Positions 47,952-56,829 of a DNA stretch of 64,000 bases are shown piece by piece (the first letter of the stretch is position 1; each line of letters starts with the position of its first letter). Below the pieces are notes generated by a model that saw nothing but the letters and a program-made list of their open reading frames with translations, did not search any database and had not been told where the DNA came from. The stretch is taken from the NCBI RefSeq assembly GCF_035917275.1, contig NZ_CP108508.1:7068001-7132000 (forward strand). The letters are read 5' to 3'. The position numbers and the translations under genes are program-made. The stretch is from Streptomyces sp. NBC_01237 (GTDB taxonomy: Bacteria > Actinomycetota > Actinomycetes > Streptomycetales > Streptomycetaceae).

Positions 47952-48676
47952 GTGCTCCTGAGACTGCGACATCAAGCAAGGGTCCGAACGCCGGCAAGAA
48001 GGCCAAGGACCTCAACGAGGTCATCCGCTACACGCTGTGGTCCGTCTTCAAGCTGCGCGATGTGCTGCCCCTGGACCGCGCGGGCTACGCCGACGAGGTC
48101 CAGGAGCTGTTCGACCAGCTCGAGGCCAAGGACATCACCGTGCGGGGCACGTACGACGTGTCCGGTCTGCGGGCCGACGCCGACCTCATGATCTGGTGGC
48201 ACGCCGAGACCGCCGATGAGCTCCAGGAGGCGTACAACCTCTTCCGGCGCACCAAGCTGGGCCGAGCGGTGGAGCCGGTCTGGTCGAACATGGCGCTGCA
48301 CCGCCCCGCCGAGTTCAACAAGTCGCACGTTCCGGCGTTCCTGGCCGACGAGACGCCGCGCAACTACATCAGCGTCTATCCCTTCGTGCGCTCCTACGAC
48401 TGGTACCTGCTGCCGGACGAGGACCGTCGTCGCATGCTCGCGGACCACGGCAAGATGGCCCGCGGCTACCCCGACGTCCGCGCCAACACCGTCGCCTCCT
48501 TCTCGCTCGGCGACTACGAGTGGGTCCTCGCCTTCGAGGCCGACGAGCTGTACCGCATCGTGGACCTGATGCGTCACCTGCGGGCCTCCGAGGCGCGGCT
48601 GCACGTCCGCGAAGAGGTGCCGTTCTACACGGGACGCAGGAAGTCCGTCGCAGACCTGGTGGCCGGGCTCGCATAG
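47948..48676 (+). CDS. hemQ: Coproheme decarboxylase
   Basis: A 242-residue chlorite-dismutase-family enzyme that oxidatively removes two propionate carboxyls from coproheme to give heme b, using hydrogen peroxide. The catalytic Tyr region is [18 protein letters not shown]. The proximal His is probably that in [19 protein letters not shown], and [15 protein letters not shown] is strongly conserved. The ATG overlaps the hemY stop, so the last enzyme is translated in step with the oxidase; this supports the coproporphyrin-dependent heme route. Confidence 0.95.
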   Translation: MSAPETATSSKGPNAGKKAKDLNEVIRYTLWSVFKLRDVLPLDRAGYADEVQELFDQLEAKDITVRGTYDVSGLRADADLMIWWHAETADELQEAYNLFRRTKLGRAVEPVWSNMALHRPAEFNKSHVPAFLADETPRNYISVYPFVRSYDWYLLPDEDRRRMLADHGKMARGYPDVRANTVASFSLGDYEWVLAFEADELYRIVDLMRHLRASEARLHVREEVPFYTGRRKSVADLVAGLA

Positions 48677-48778
48677 CCAGCGTTTCCCGACCACCCCAAC
48701 CCGGAAGATCAGACGACGGGCACCGGCACCGCGTGTGCCGCCCGCCGTTCCAGCGACACCGGGTTCGGCTCCGGGTTC

Positions 48779-48881
48779 GCCGCAGGCTGCCTGCCTGCGG
48801 CGTTCCCGGGACCGGCGAGGCGGCCGAACAGAGGCCGCCGCTCAACCGCCGCCGCTCAACCGCCGCCGCTCGACCGCCGTC
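48779..48881. repeat. Post-hemQ hairpin and 14-bp tandem repeat
   Basis: GCCGCAGG/CCTGCGGC (48779-48801, 7-nt loop) may terminate hemQ. It is followed by three tandem copies of GCTCAACCGCCGCC at 48840, 48854 and 48868 (the last with two changes). No gene is visible in 48677-48927. Confidence 0.65.
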
Positions 48882-48927
48882 GAACAGCAGTCGTCGACGG
48901 GAGTGCCCACATCCTCCCGCTCATGGC

Positions 48928-49701
48928 TCAGGCGTTCATCGGGCGGCCCGTCAGAGCCGCCCTCAGTGCCGGGTCCCGCACGGCACGGACGCCGCGCACC
49001 GCCACCGCGGCCAGCAGTTCGCGGTCCGCGCCCCGCACCGGGGCGGGCAGCGAGTCCAGCCACCGCTGCCCGGTGGGGGAGGCCCACGGGCTGTACGGAT
49101 GGTTCTCGATCCTGGCGATGGCGAGACAGCCCAGGGTCAGGACGAGCGGCAGCCCGAACCAGGCCAGCACCGGACCGCCGTACCCCGGCTCCCGGCCCGG
49201 GATCAGTACGGCGGCGGCGCCCATCACCACCACGAGCACGGCCGAACAGCGTACGGCCCGCACCGCCGACGCGATGCCCGTGCGGGTTCCGGGCGGCACG
49301 GCCAGCCCCGCGGCGACCAGCCGGTCGGCCAGCGTGCGCACGGCGTCGGCGGCGGCCGCCGCGGCCCGTATCGGCGCTATCCGGGACTGCCCCTCCGGGC
49401 CGATGGCACGGATCACGGTCCGCTCGACCTCGTCCACGCCCTCCGGATCGACGACGGTCGCCCAGCCGGTGTGGGCGAGCAGCAGCCGCCGCCGCAGATG
49501 CAGGGAGACCAGCGCCAGATCGGCGACCCGGTGCGGGCCGCCGGCCAGGAAAGCCGTCTCGTACAGGTTCAGTTCAGGACGTGACGGTTCCCGCGCGACG
49601 TCGGCCGGAGGCTGCGCCGCCTGGGCGGAGGCGAGACAGAGCCGGACACAGGAGATCGCCGCCGCGCCCCACGCGACCAGCAGGAACATGACCCAGAGCA
49701 T
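48928..49701 (-). CDS. TIGR04222-type membrane protein without Cys-rich tail
   Basis: A 257-residue membrane protein paralogous to the next gene upstream. It has an N-terminal membrane segment (1-20), the conserved LYETAFLAGGPHRVADLALVS block followed by a winged-helix-like cytoplasmic stretch, and two further membrane segments (about 150-200). It lacks the Gly/Ser/Cys tail and ends shortly after the RALTGRP stretch. It is last in the minus-strand unit with the DUF692 enzyme and starts 78 bp after the Cys-rich paralog ends. The ribosome site is weak. A partner role in the same membrane complex is plausible. Confidence 0.83.
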   Translation of the reverse strand: MLWVMFLLVAWGAAAISCVRLCLASAQAAQPPADVAREPSRPELNLYETAFLAGGPHRVADLALVSLHLRRRLLLAHTGWATVVDPEGVDEVERTVIRAIGPEGQSRIAPIRAAAAAADAVRTLADRLVAAGLAVPPGTRTGIASAVRAVRCSAVLVVVMGAAAVLIPGREPGYGGPVLAWFGLPLVLTLGCLAIARIENHPYSPWASPTGQRWLDSLPAPVRGADRELLAAVAVRGVRAVRDPALRAALTGRPMNA

Positions 49702-49779
49702 GCCGGATTTCTATGCGAGGCAGGCGGCCGGGCGCCATGCCCTGTTCAGTATGCGGACGGGTGCCTGTCCGACGGGTGG

Positions 49780-50853
49780 TCAGGAGCTGCTGCCGCAGCT
49801 GGAGCCGCCCGAGCTGCCGCCACAACTCGATCCGCCGCTGCTGCCGCCGCAGCTGGACCCTGAACTGCAACTGGACCCGGACCCGGAACCACAGCTCGTA
49901 CCCGAACTGCAGCCTCCACCTCCACCTCCGCCACCGCCGCTGTGCCCGCCGCCCCCGGTCGAGCCCCCGCAGCTCGCACCGCCGGGGCTCGCACCGGCAC
50001 ACCACACCGTCGCGGCGAGGACGTCCGACGTACCGGAGGAGTGGGACGGGGCACCGGCACCGGAAGCCGTACGGAACGACGCCGACCGACGGTTCCCGCT
50101 GCGGAACCGTGCCGCGGCCAGCAACTGCCCCTGGAGCACGGGATCGGGCAGCGCGCCCAGTCCCATCGTGGCCACCAGATGGGCCGGGCTCATCACATAG
50201 GCGTGGGCGGACCGGTAGGCGTGCACGGCCCGCAGCCCCTCCTTCGTGATCCGGCTACGGGCGGTCAACGTGACGAGCAGGCCGAGCACGCCGCCGATCA
50301 GCATCGCGGGCAGCATCGTGACGAAGAACGGGACCGGATAGTCCGCGTAGCCGTCGTGCACCGCGTACTGGACGAACGTGAGTATCAGGGAGACCGGCAC
50401 GGCCACGAGGCAGCTCAGCCCCTGGATCAGCCCCCAGCGGCGGCGCGGCCGGGTCTCTTCGGGGGAGACCAGCAGACCGCGGGCGGCGAGCCCGTCCCCG
50501 ACCTCCTGCACCGCCGGATGCCGCATCACCGCGTCCCGCAGCGTGTGCAGCGCCCCGTTCGGTGCGTCGGCCAGCGTGGAGAGCACGGCCCGCTCGACCG
50601 GGTCACGGGCCTCCGGCCGCTGTACGGCGACGATGCCGGGGCCGCCGATGATCAGGCGTCCGTCGGTGTACAGGGCGGTCAGCGCGGTGTCCACCACTCG
50701 GGCCGGGCCGCCGTTCAGGAAGGCCGCCTCGTACAGGTCGTGAACGAAGACGTCCGTGGGCCGCCTCCGGCCGCGGTCACGCCGTGTCCTCGTCAGCAGC
50801 AGCACCGAGGAGACGGCCACCGCGAGGGACAGCAGCAGAGCCAACACGTTCAT
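49780..50853 (-). CDS. TIGR04222-type membrane protein with eight-Cys Gly/Ser tail (candidate MNIO substrate)
   Basis: A 357-residue protein. It has an N-terminal membrane segment (2-20), the conserved block VHDLYEAAFLNGGPARVVDTAL, and two membrane segments (about 142-165 and 175-197). From residue ~280 the chain is almost only Gly, Ser and Cys. Cysteines are at 285, 295, 315, 321, 329, 335, 344 and 353, the last three in a nine-residue period of the type SSCGGSSGG. It lies 6 bp after the DUF692 gene and is translationally coupled to it. DUF692 enzymes modify Cys residues of precursor peptides, so the tail is the obvious substrate; this is inference. Metal binding or crosslinking at the membrane is possible. 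Confidence 0.87.
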   Translation of the reverse strand: MNVLALLLSLAVAVSSVLLLTRTRRDRGRRRPTDVFVHDLYEAAFLNGGPARVVDTALTALYTDGRLIIGGPGIVAVQRPEARDPVERAVLSTLADAPNGALHTLRDAVMRHPAVQEVGDGLAARGLLVSPEETRPRRRWGLIQGLSCLVAVPVSLILTFVQYAVHDGYADYPVPFFVTMLPAMLIGGVLGLLVTLTARSRITKEGLRAVHAYRSAHAYVMSPAHLVATMGLGALPDPVLQGQLLAAARFRSGNRRSASFRTASGAGAPSHSSGTSDVLAATVWCAGASPGGASCGGSTGGGGHSGGGGGGGGGCSSGTSCGSGSGSSCSSGSSCGGSSGGSSCGGSSGGSSCGSSS

Positions 50854-50859
50854 GACGGA

Positions 50860-52251
50860 TCACTTCCCCACGAGGACGGCACGGGCCGCCCGGACCAGAC
50901 GGGTGGTACGGCGCGGCGGGCGGGGGGCCGCCCGGTCCTGCCACCAGTGGGTCAGCCGCCGCCTGGCCGCCGCGTCCGCCGGCCGGCCCGCGATCAGCAG
51001 CTGCTCCGCGAAGTCGAGCGCGTCACGCCGGTATCCGGCGGACATGGGCCGGGTCATGGCGTACGCGAGGTAGGTGTCCCGGTAGTCGGCGCCGAGGATC
51101 TCCGGCAGCTCCGGCGCGACCTTGGCGACCACCCCCGCCCGCTTGGCGGCCAGCGCCCGGCTCTGCACGCCCAGGCGCCGTTGGTCGAAGCCCTCGGGTG
51201 CGGGAGTGCCCGCGACGAGCGCCGAGAGCAGCGCGGTCTGGGCGAGGGCGGCGCGTTCCCGGACCGCAGGGGCGCAGCCGGTCCGCACCGGCCGGGGGGC
51301 CGACGGGACGTCCGGGTCCTTCGGGGCAGCAGATCCGCCCACGGCCGTCGCCGTCCTCGGCGCCACCGTGTACGGGGCGTCCGCTGCCTTTGGCGCCGCT
51401 GTGTCCCTCGGGGACGCCGTGGCTGTCGCGGCTGCCGCCTTCAGGGTGGCGCGGATCGTGGTCAGTTCGTCCGCCAGCTCCTTCGCGGGCGGGAAGTCGT
51501 CGTCTCGCTCCAGCAGCGCACCGGGCGGGTCGACCCGTGAGCGCAGCTCGGTCAGCACGTCCAGGACGGGCCGTGTCACGGGGTGGGCGTGCGTGTCGTG
51601 CCAGACGCCGTCCTTCTCGACGCCGCCCGCCACATGTACGTACGCGATGGCCTCCACCGGCAGCTCGTCGAGCGCCTTCGCGGGGTCCTCGCCGCGGTTG
51701 ACGTGGTTGGTGTGCAGATTGGCCACATCGATCAGCAGCCGCACCCCGGTGCGCTCGACCAGCTCCGCCAGGAACTGCCCCTCCGTCAGTTCCTCGCCCG
51801 GCCAGGAGATCAGCGCCGCGATGTTCTCCAGGGCCAGCGGCACGGGCAGCGAGTCCTGGGCGATCCGCACGTTCTCGCACAGCACCTCCAGCGCGTCCCA
51901 GGTCCGCGGCACCGGCAGCAGATGGCCCGCCTCCAGCCTCGGCGACGCGGTGAGCGGCCCCCCGGCCCGAACGAACGCGATGTGCTCCGTCACCAGCGGC
52001 GTACCGAGCAGTTCCGCCCGCGCGGCCAGGTCCGCGAGCCGCCCCGCGTCCGGGCGGTCGGCGCCGCCCAGGCCCAGGGAGACGCCGTGCGGCACGACGG
52101 TGACGCCGCGCTCGCGGAGCCGTACCAGGGAGTCGGGCAGATGGTCGGCGCAGAGGTTCTCCGCCACCGCCTCGACCCAGTCGATGCCCGGCAGCGCCTC
52201 CACGGCGTCGGCGATCTCGGGCCGCCAGCCGATACCGATTCCCAGCCTCAT
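50860..52251 (-). CDS. DUF692 (MNIO) enzyme fused to an HvfC/DUF2063-like domain
   Basis: A 463-residue protein. Residues 1-270 are a DUF692 TIM barrel, the multinuclear non-heme iron oxidative enzymes that rework Cys and other residues of ribosomal peptides. Candidate metal ligands are H55 (VVPHGVSLG), H90 (VTEHIAF), E142 (LALENIAAL), D175 and H180 ([12 protein letters not shown]), H206 (YVHVAGG), D219 and H221 (WHDTHAH) and E248 (LLERDDDF). After an Ala/Pro linker (~270-325), residues ~330-425 ([38 protein letters not shown]) resemble the DUF2063 partner proteins that are usually separate. ATG 52251 has AAGGGGGA 5 nt upstream. The Cys-tailed membrane protein follows 6 bp later. Confidence 0.9.
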   Translation of the reverse strand: MRLGIGIGWRPEIADAVEALPGIDWVEAVAENLCADHLPDSLVRLRERGVTVVPHGVSLGLGGADRPDAGRLADLAARAELLGTPLVTEHIAFVRAGGPLTASPRLEAGHLLPVPRTWDALEVLCENVRIAQDSLPVPLALENIAALISWPGEELTEGQFLAELVERTGVRLLIDVANLHTNHVNRGEDPAKALDELPVEAIAYVHVAGGVEKDGVWHDTHAHPVTRPVLDVLTELRSRVDPPGALLERDDDFPPAKELADELTTIRATLKAAAATATASPRDTAAPKAADAPYTVAPRTATAVGGSAAPKDPDVPSAPRPVRTGCAPAVRERAALAQTALLSALVAGTPAPEGFDQRRLGVQSRALAAKRAGVVAKVAPELPEILGADYRDTYLAYAMTRPMSAGYRRDALDFAEQLLIAGRPADAAARRRLTHWWQDRAAPRPPRRTTRLVRAARAVLVGK

Positions 52252-52433
52252 GGTGTCCCCCTTGTCCATCCCGTGCAGGGGTAATGGCCCCGGCAGGCGG
52301 TGGTGAATCCGAACACAGGGACGTTCAGAGGTCGATTTGAGGTTCCCCGTCCCGTGCTCCGGTGCGGTCCCTCCCGGCACCGCCCGCCTCCCGCGGGGTG
52401 GGCCGCAGGGCCGGGAGGGGCGGCACCGGCGGA

Positions 52434-53174
52434 TCAGCGGCGCAGCGCCGGATGGTCGGCGACCACCGTGCAGGACCCCGGGGCGATCTCGGTGAACCCG
52501 GCGTCGCGCACCACCGGCAGACCGCTCACGGTCAGCCGGCGCCAGCGCTCCGCGTCGGCGGTGGCCACGGCGAGCGGGAAACCGGCCTCGCGCCACGCCT
52601 TGCGCTCCGTGTCCGACAGTTCCCACCAGGCGAGCTGCGCCCCGTGCCCGGCCTGCGCCATGGTCTTGCCCGCCGACATGTCCACCTCCGGGTTGAGCCA
52701 CAGCACCGGACCCGTCGTGTCGGGTGCGGCCGGGGGCTCCGGGTCGTCCAGGTCCGTGCCCGAAACCTGGAGCTTGGCCAGCTCCTTGGGCCAGCCGTCC
52801 AGCGGCACCGGCGGGAACACCCGTACCTCGGCGCCCTCGCCCGTCACCGTGATCCCGGGCAGCGCGGACGCCTTGCGCCACTCCGCGCCGCGCGCCCGGC
52901 GCACCACCTTGCGGATACGGGCGTCCTGCCAGTCCCGCATCTCCTGCGCCCACTCGCCCTCGCCCAGGGAGCGCTCGTCGGACAGGATCGTGAGCACCGC
53001 GCGGGCGGCCGTCCGCAGGGCGTCGGTACGGGCCGGCGGGTCCGTCTTCTCCAGATGCAGCACGAGCGGCAGCACGAACTGCGGTGCCTCGTCGCGGGAG
53101 GTCGGCTCGGTCCGGAACGGGCTGTCCGGGGCGGTCGTGGCGGGATCGGGCGCGGGGGTGTCGTTGCTGCTCAC
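52434..53174 (-). CDS. Peptidyl-tRNA hydrolase 2-like protein
   Basis: A 246-residue protein. The C-terminal half (about 145-240) resembles PTH2: [20 protein letters not shown] and [12 protein letters not shown] correspond to the PTH2 start strand and the K..AQ.AHA active-site helix, with Lys and His-Gly-Ala positions present. The N-terminal half is an unrecognised helical domain preceded by a Pro-rich leader. PTH2 enzymes release peptides from tRNA. Whether this divergent member is active is unclear. It starts at GTG 53174 and lies ~180 bp upstream of the DUF692 gene on the same strand; a link is possible but unproven. Confidence 0.78.
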   Translation of the reverse strand: MSSNDTPAPDPATTAPDSPFRTEPTSRDEAPQFVLPLVLHLEKTDPPARTDALRTAARAVLTILSDERSLGEGEWAQEMRDWQDARIRKVVRRARGAEWRKASALPGITVTGEGAEVRVFPPVPLDGWPKELAKLQVSGTDLDDPEPPAAPDTTGPVLWLNPEVDMSAGKTMAQAGHGAQLAWWELSDTERKAWREAGFPLAVATADAERWRRLTVSGLPVVRDAGFTEIAPGSCTVVADHPALRR

Positions 53175-53266
53175 CGTCCCAGTCTGCCAGGCCCCCGCGC
53201 CCGGAATTCCGGCGGAGGAATCACGCTTCTTGGCGGAATGACATGCTCCGGGTGAGGATGCTGCGC

Positions 53267-53941
53267 ATGAAGAGCGATCTCTTTTCCAGCGAGCACATGG
53301 CCCAGCAGGCCACCGCCCCCGGTATGACCCTGCAGAACGCCAAATCGATCAAGTACGCCGTCAACGGGGAGATGCACGCCCGCCAGGGATCGATGATCGC
53401 CTACCGCGGCAACCTCCAGTTCGAGCGCAAGGGCCAGGGCCTGGGCGGCATGCTCAAGCGCGCGGTCACCGGCGAGGGGCTGCCGCTCATGGCGGTCCGC
53501 GGCCAGGGCGAGGCATGGTTCGCCCACGAGGCGGCCAACTGCTTCATCGTGGAGATGGAGCAGGGCGACGTCCTGACCATCAACGGCCGCAACGTCCTCT
53601 GTTTCGACGCCAGCCTGACGTATGAGATCAAGACCGTGAAGGGCGCCGGAATGACCGGCGGCGGCCTCTTCAACAGCGTCTTCAGCGGCTACGGCAAGCT
53701 GGGCCTGATGTGCGAGGGCAACCCGATAGTGATCCCCGTCACCGGGCAGCAGCCGGTGTACGTGGACACGGACGCGGTCGTGGGATGGAGCGAGCAGCTC
53801 TCCACCTCGCTGCACCGCTCGCAGAGCTTCGGCTCCATGGTGCGCGGCGGCTCCGGCGAGGCCGTGCAGCTGATGCTCCAGGGCGAAGGGTTCGTGATCG
53901 TACGGCCCAGCGAGCTCAAGCCCGAGAAGACGGCCAACTGA
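53267..53941 (+). CDS. AIM24 family protein
   Basis: A 224-residue TRAP-like/AIM24 beta-rich protein, soluble and without a signal. It shows the family pattern of strands with NGEMHARQGSMIAYRGNLQF, GEAWFAHEAANCFIVEMEQG and NPIVIPVTGQQPVYVDTDAVVGW, the latter here in two overlapping blocks of the same sheet. AIM24 proteins have no settled bacterial function. ATG 53267 is chosen because GAGG (53254-53257) is 9 nt away; ATG 53243 and 53258 are alternatives. It precedes the ABC gene by 13 bp and may be co-transcribed with it. Confidence 0.85.
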   Translation: MKSDLFSSEHMAQQATAPGMTLQNAKSIKYAVNGEMHARQGSMIAYRGNLQFERKGQGLGGMLKRAVTGEGLPLMAVRGQGEAWFAHEAANCFIVEMEQGDVLTINGRNVLCFDASLTYEIKTVKGAGMTGGGLFNSVFSGYGKLGLMCEGNPIVIPVTGQQPVYVDTDAVVGWSEQLSTSLHRSQSFGSMVRGGSGEAVQLMLQGEGFVIVRPSELKPEKTAN

Positions 53942-53954
53942 GACCGGCCGGCAC

Positions 53955-55619
53955 ATGGGGAGCGGTCCGAACCTGAGGGGCGTCGGACGCCGTTACGGCC
54001 TCGGCGGACCGTGGGTGCTGCGCGGAGTCGATCTCGACCTGCCCGCGCGGGCCCTGGTCCGCGTGGAGGGCGCCAACGGCACCGGCAAGTCCACGCTGTT
54101 GCGGCTGCTCGCCGGGATCGACGCCCCCACCGAGGGCCGGATCACCGGACGGCGTCCGCGCACGGCCTACGTCCCCGAGCGCTTCCCGGTGGCGCTGCCG
54201 TTCACCGCGGCCGGCTACCTCGTCCATCTCGGCCGTGTCCACGGCCTGCGTACCGCGGAGGCCGCCGCCCGCGCCGAGACCTGGCTGACGCGGTTCGGTG
54301 CCGCCGGGCACGCCCGTACCCCGCTCGCCGAACTCTCCAAGGGCACCAGCCAGAAGGTCGCGGTCGCCCAGGCACTGCTCGCCGAACCCGACCTGCTCGT
54401 CCTGGACGAGGCATGGACCGGGCTGGACACCGCCGCCCGTGACGAGCTGGACCGGGCCGTCGCCGAACGCGTCGGCGCGGGAGCCACCGTCGTGTTCGTC
54501 GATCACGACCCGCGCCGGCTCGCCGCCTCGGTGGACCTCACGCTCCGGGTGGTCGGGAACACCGTCGCACCGGTGACGGACAGGGCCGGCCCCGACCGCA
54601 CCGGACCGCGCGTCCTGATCGAGGCCACCGGCCCCTCCGGCGCCCCGCTCCCCGCCCGACTGCCGGGCGCGCCCACCCGCGAACCGGCCCCCGGCACCAC
54701 CGGAACCGTGCGGCTCACCGTCGGGGCCGCGCACTCGGACGCCCTGCTGCGGGCGCTCCTGATGGCCCACCCGCCCTGGCACATCCGGCTGGTGGCAGCG
54801 GTGCCGGACCCGCACCCGGACCCGGTCCCCGGCACCCCTTTCAAGCCCGGCGACACGATGACCGCGCCCGCACCCGGACCCCGGCACCCCTCTCCCGTCC
54901 CGCGACACGATGACCGCGCCCGACTCCGCCCCCTCCCGTCCCGAGGCACGATGACCGCGCTGCTCCGCTATCAGACCGCGTTGCTCCTGCGCTCTCAGCG
55001 CTGGCTCGCCCCGGTCCTCCTCTACGCGGCCACCCTCGGCATCGGCGTGCAGAGCGGGCAGCCCGTGCTGGACTCGCTCGGATGGACGGCGGCCGTACTG
55101 CTGCCGGTGGCCGCCTGGTTCGTCCAGCTCTGTGCCACCCAGGAGCCGGACGCCGCCCGGACCGTCGCCGCGGCGGCCGCCGGACCGGGGCGGGTCCAGC
55201 TGGCCTCGCTGCTCACCGCCACGGGGTGCGCGGCGGCCCTCGGTACCGTGGCCGCCATGGTCGTCACCCTGGTCAGCGCGCCGGTCACCAACGACCGCAC
55301 CACCGACATCCCCCTGCCGGCCGCCGCACTCGCGGGGCTGCTCGCCGTCCTCTGCTGCGCGCTGTTGGGAGCGGCTGTCGGCGCGATGTGCACCCGGCCG
55401 CTGCTGAACCGCCGGGGCTGGTCCCTCGCGGCCACCGTTCTCGGCGTCCTGCTCGCCCTGGTCACCAGCGGCTCACCGGCGAAGTACGCGGTGACCTCGC
55501 TGGTCTCCGGATCGCGTACGGGCTCGGTCCCCGTGCCCGGCGTGCCGCTGCTCGGGGCGGCGGTTCTCGCGGCGGCGGTGGCCCTCCTCGTCTGCCGGTC
55601 GGCCGCGCGGCGCGGGTGA
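53955..55619 (+). CDS. ABC transporter: ATPase fused in frame to permease
   Basis: A 554-residue protein. Residues 1-~210 are an ABC ATPase with Walker A VEGANGTGKSTLLRLLAG, an altered signature (LSKGTSQKVAVAQALL) and Walker B LLVLDEAWTGLD. Residues ~333-554 are a six-helix ABC-2-like permease beginning MTALLRYQTALLLRSQRW. The join (about 300-332) is Pro/Arg-rich and coded by tandem repeats of the permease start region. An internal ATG at 54951 has GAGG 4 nt upstream, so a free permease may also be made. ATPase and permease of this type are normally separate genes. Substrate unknown; export is likely from the ABC-2-like permease. Confidence 0.85.
   Translation: MGSGPNLRGVGRRYGLGGPWVLRGVDLDLPARALVRVEGANGTGKSTLLRLLAGIDAPTEGRITGRRPRTAYVPERFPVALPFTAAGYLVHLGRVHGLRTAEAAARAETWLTRFGAAGHARTPLAELSKGTSQKVAVAQALLAEPDLLVLDEAWTGLDTAARDELDRAVAERVGAGATVVFVDHDPRRLAASVDLTLRVVGNTVAPVTDRAGPDRTGPRVLIEATGPSGAPLPARLPGAPTREPAPGTTGTVRLTVGAAHSDALLRALLMAHPPWHIRLVAAVPDPHPDPVPGTPFKPGDTMTAPAPGPRHPSPVPRHDDRARLRPLPSRGTMTALLRYQTALLLRSQRWLAPVLLYAATLGIGVQSGQPVLDSLGWTAAVLLPVAAWFVQLCATQEPDAARTVAAAAAGPGRVQLASLLTATGCAAALGTVAAMVVTLVSAPVTNDRTTDIPLPAAALAGLLAVLCCALLGAAVGAMCTRPLLNRRGWSLAATVLGVLLALVTSGSPAKYAVTSLVSGSRTGSVPVPGVPLLGAAVLAAAVALLVCRSAARRG
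54851..54960 (+). repeat. Repeated permease start region inside the ABC fusion gene
   Basis: CGACACGATGACCGCGCCCG occurs identically at 54851-54870 and 54903-54922, and GCACGATGACCGCGC recurs at 54946-54960, where its ATG begins the permease part. The spacing (52, then 41 nt) leaves the first and third ATG in the ATPase frame and the second out of frame. Confidence 0.85.
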
Positions 55620-55678
55620 CCACGGGCGCGTGCCCCGCAATTCCCCGGCGGGCGCGGCCGGCCCGTACGCTCGTACCC

Positions 55679-55870
55679 ATGGACGATGCGTACTGCGAGA
55701 CTCCCGCCCCGGCCTTGGTACGGGCGCCCGGCCAGGCCGCCGTGGGCCCTCCGTATGCCGAGTGCGTGCTGTGCCGCGAGCCGACGGAGTACCCGGAGTC
55801 GACCCGCGGCGCCACCCTGTGCCCGGTCTGCGAGTGGCAGGAAGCGGGCCGCACGGCCTGCTCCGGCTGA
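55679..55870 (+). CDS. Small zinc-ribbon-like protein
   Basis: A 63-residue protein with two CxxC pairs, ECVLCREPTEYP and TLCPVCEWQEAG, spaced as a zinc ribbon, plus two other cysteines near the ends. It is coded with normal Streptomyces codon bias. It starts at ATG 55679; no strong ribosome site is visible. It may bind a metal or act as a small adaptor; function unknown. It follows the ABC gene by 59 bp and converges with the deacetylase gene. Confidence 0.72.
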   Translation: MDDAYCETPAPALVRAPGQAAVGPPYAECVLCREPTEYPESTRGATLCPVCEWQEAGRTACSG

Positions 55871-55937
55871 CCGCTGCCCCATCGCTCTTCTCCGGCCCTG
55901 CCCGCTTCGGTCCCGCCGGTCCGGCTCCCGTGCGGGC

Positions 55938-56804
55938 TCAGTCGCGCATCAGCTCGGAGACCTTCACGAAGCGGTAGCCGCGCCTGAGCAGCTCCGGCAC
56001 GACCTGCCGTACGGCCTCCTCGGTGACCGGTGCCGCGCTGCGCGTGCAGTGCATCACGACCAGCGACCCCGGCCGCACCCCGTCCAGCACCTGCTCGGCC
56101 ACCGCGTCCGCGTCCGTGGCGAACGCGTCGCCGCTGATGACGTCCCACTGCACCGCCGTCACCTTCGCCGGTGCCAGGGCGCGCAGCGACGCGTCGTCGT
56201 AACAGCCGCCGGGGAAGCGGAAGTACGGCACCACATTGCGCGCCCCGGCCTTCCGGAACGAGGCGAAGGCCTGTTCCACATCGCCGAGCATCCCGTCCCG
56301 GTCCACCACCGGCAGGCCGTAGCAGGGCGAGGCGAAGGCATGGTGGCTGTACGAGTGGTTGGCGATCTCGAACAGCGCGTCCGTGCCGATGGACCGCGCC
56401 TGCTCCGGGTACTCCTCGGCCCAGCGCCCGGTCATGAAGACGGTCGAGGGAACTTTCAGGCGGCGCAGCAGCGCGATCAGCGGCGGGTTGTCGAACTGCT
56501 CGCCCGCCGCCGCCCGCGATCCCTGATCGGCCGTCATGTCGGCGTCGAAGGTGAGTGCCACGACCTTGTCACCTCGACCGCGGGGCAGCCCCCGTTCGAA
56601 GACCGGTGTCCGGCCGGCCGGACCCGGCGCGAGCGTGGGCGGCTTCGAGGGAGCCGGCGGGGGCGCGACCGAGGAGGTGTGCGAGGGGGCGTGCGCCGGG
56701 TTCGCCTCGGTACCGGAGTCGGTAGGGGTACCGCAACCGGCGAGTACCACCCCTAGAAGGGTCAGAGCGGTCAAACGCGTAACTTTCCGTTCAAATAGGG
56801 TCAC
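55938..56804 (-). CDS. Polysaccharide deacetylase (NodB-type) lipoprotein
   Basis: A 288-residue exported lipoprotein. The signal peptide ends in a lipobox (VVLAGCGTP). A Pro/Ser-rich spacer leads to a carbohydrate-esterase-4 domain with VVALTFDADMTAD (catalytic Asp and metal Asp), EIANHSYSHHAFAS (metal His pair), PYFRFPGGCYDD and VVMHCTRS (last His). Such enzymes deacetylate GlcNAc in peptidoglycan, chitin or xylan. The first codon would be GTG, without a clear ribosome site, so the start is not certain. It converges with the zinc-ribbon gene. Confidence 0.92.
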   Translation of the reverse strand: MTLFERKVTRLTALTLLGVVLAGCGTPTDSGTEANPAHAPSHTSSVAPPPAPSKPPTLAPGPAGRTPVFERGLPRGRGDKVVALTFDADMTADQGSRAAAGEQFDNPPLIALLRRLKVPSTVFMTGRWAEEYPEQARSIGTDALFEIANHSYSHHAFASPCYGLPVVDRDGMLGDVEQAFASFRKAGARNVVPYFRFPGGCYDDASLRALAPAKVTAVQWDVISGDAFATDADAVAEQVLDGVRPGSLVVMHCTRSAAPVTEEAVRQVVPELLRRGYRFVKVSELMRD

Positions 56805-56829
56805 TGACGGAAAGTAACTGATGTGATGA

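Noticed and set aside
50860..52953. A 697-residue version of the DUF692 protein
   Set aside because: The first ~234 residues are antisense-like, non-conserved and overlap the PTH2-like gene region; ATG 52251 has AAGGGGGA and starts the barrel directly.
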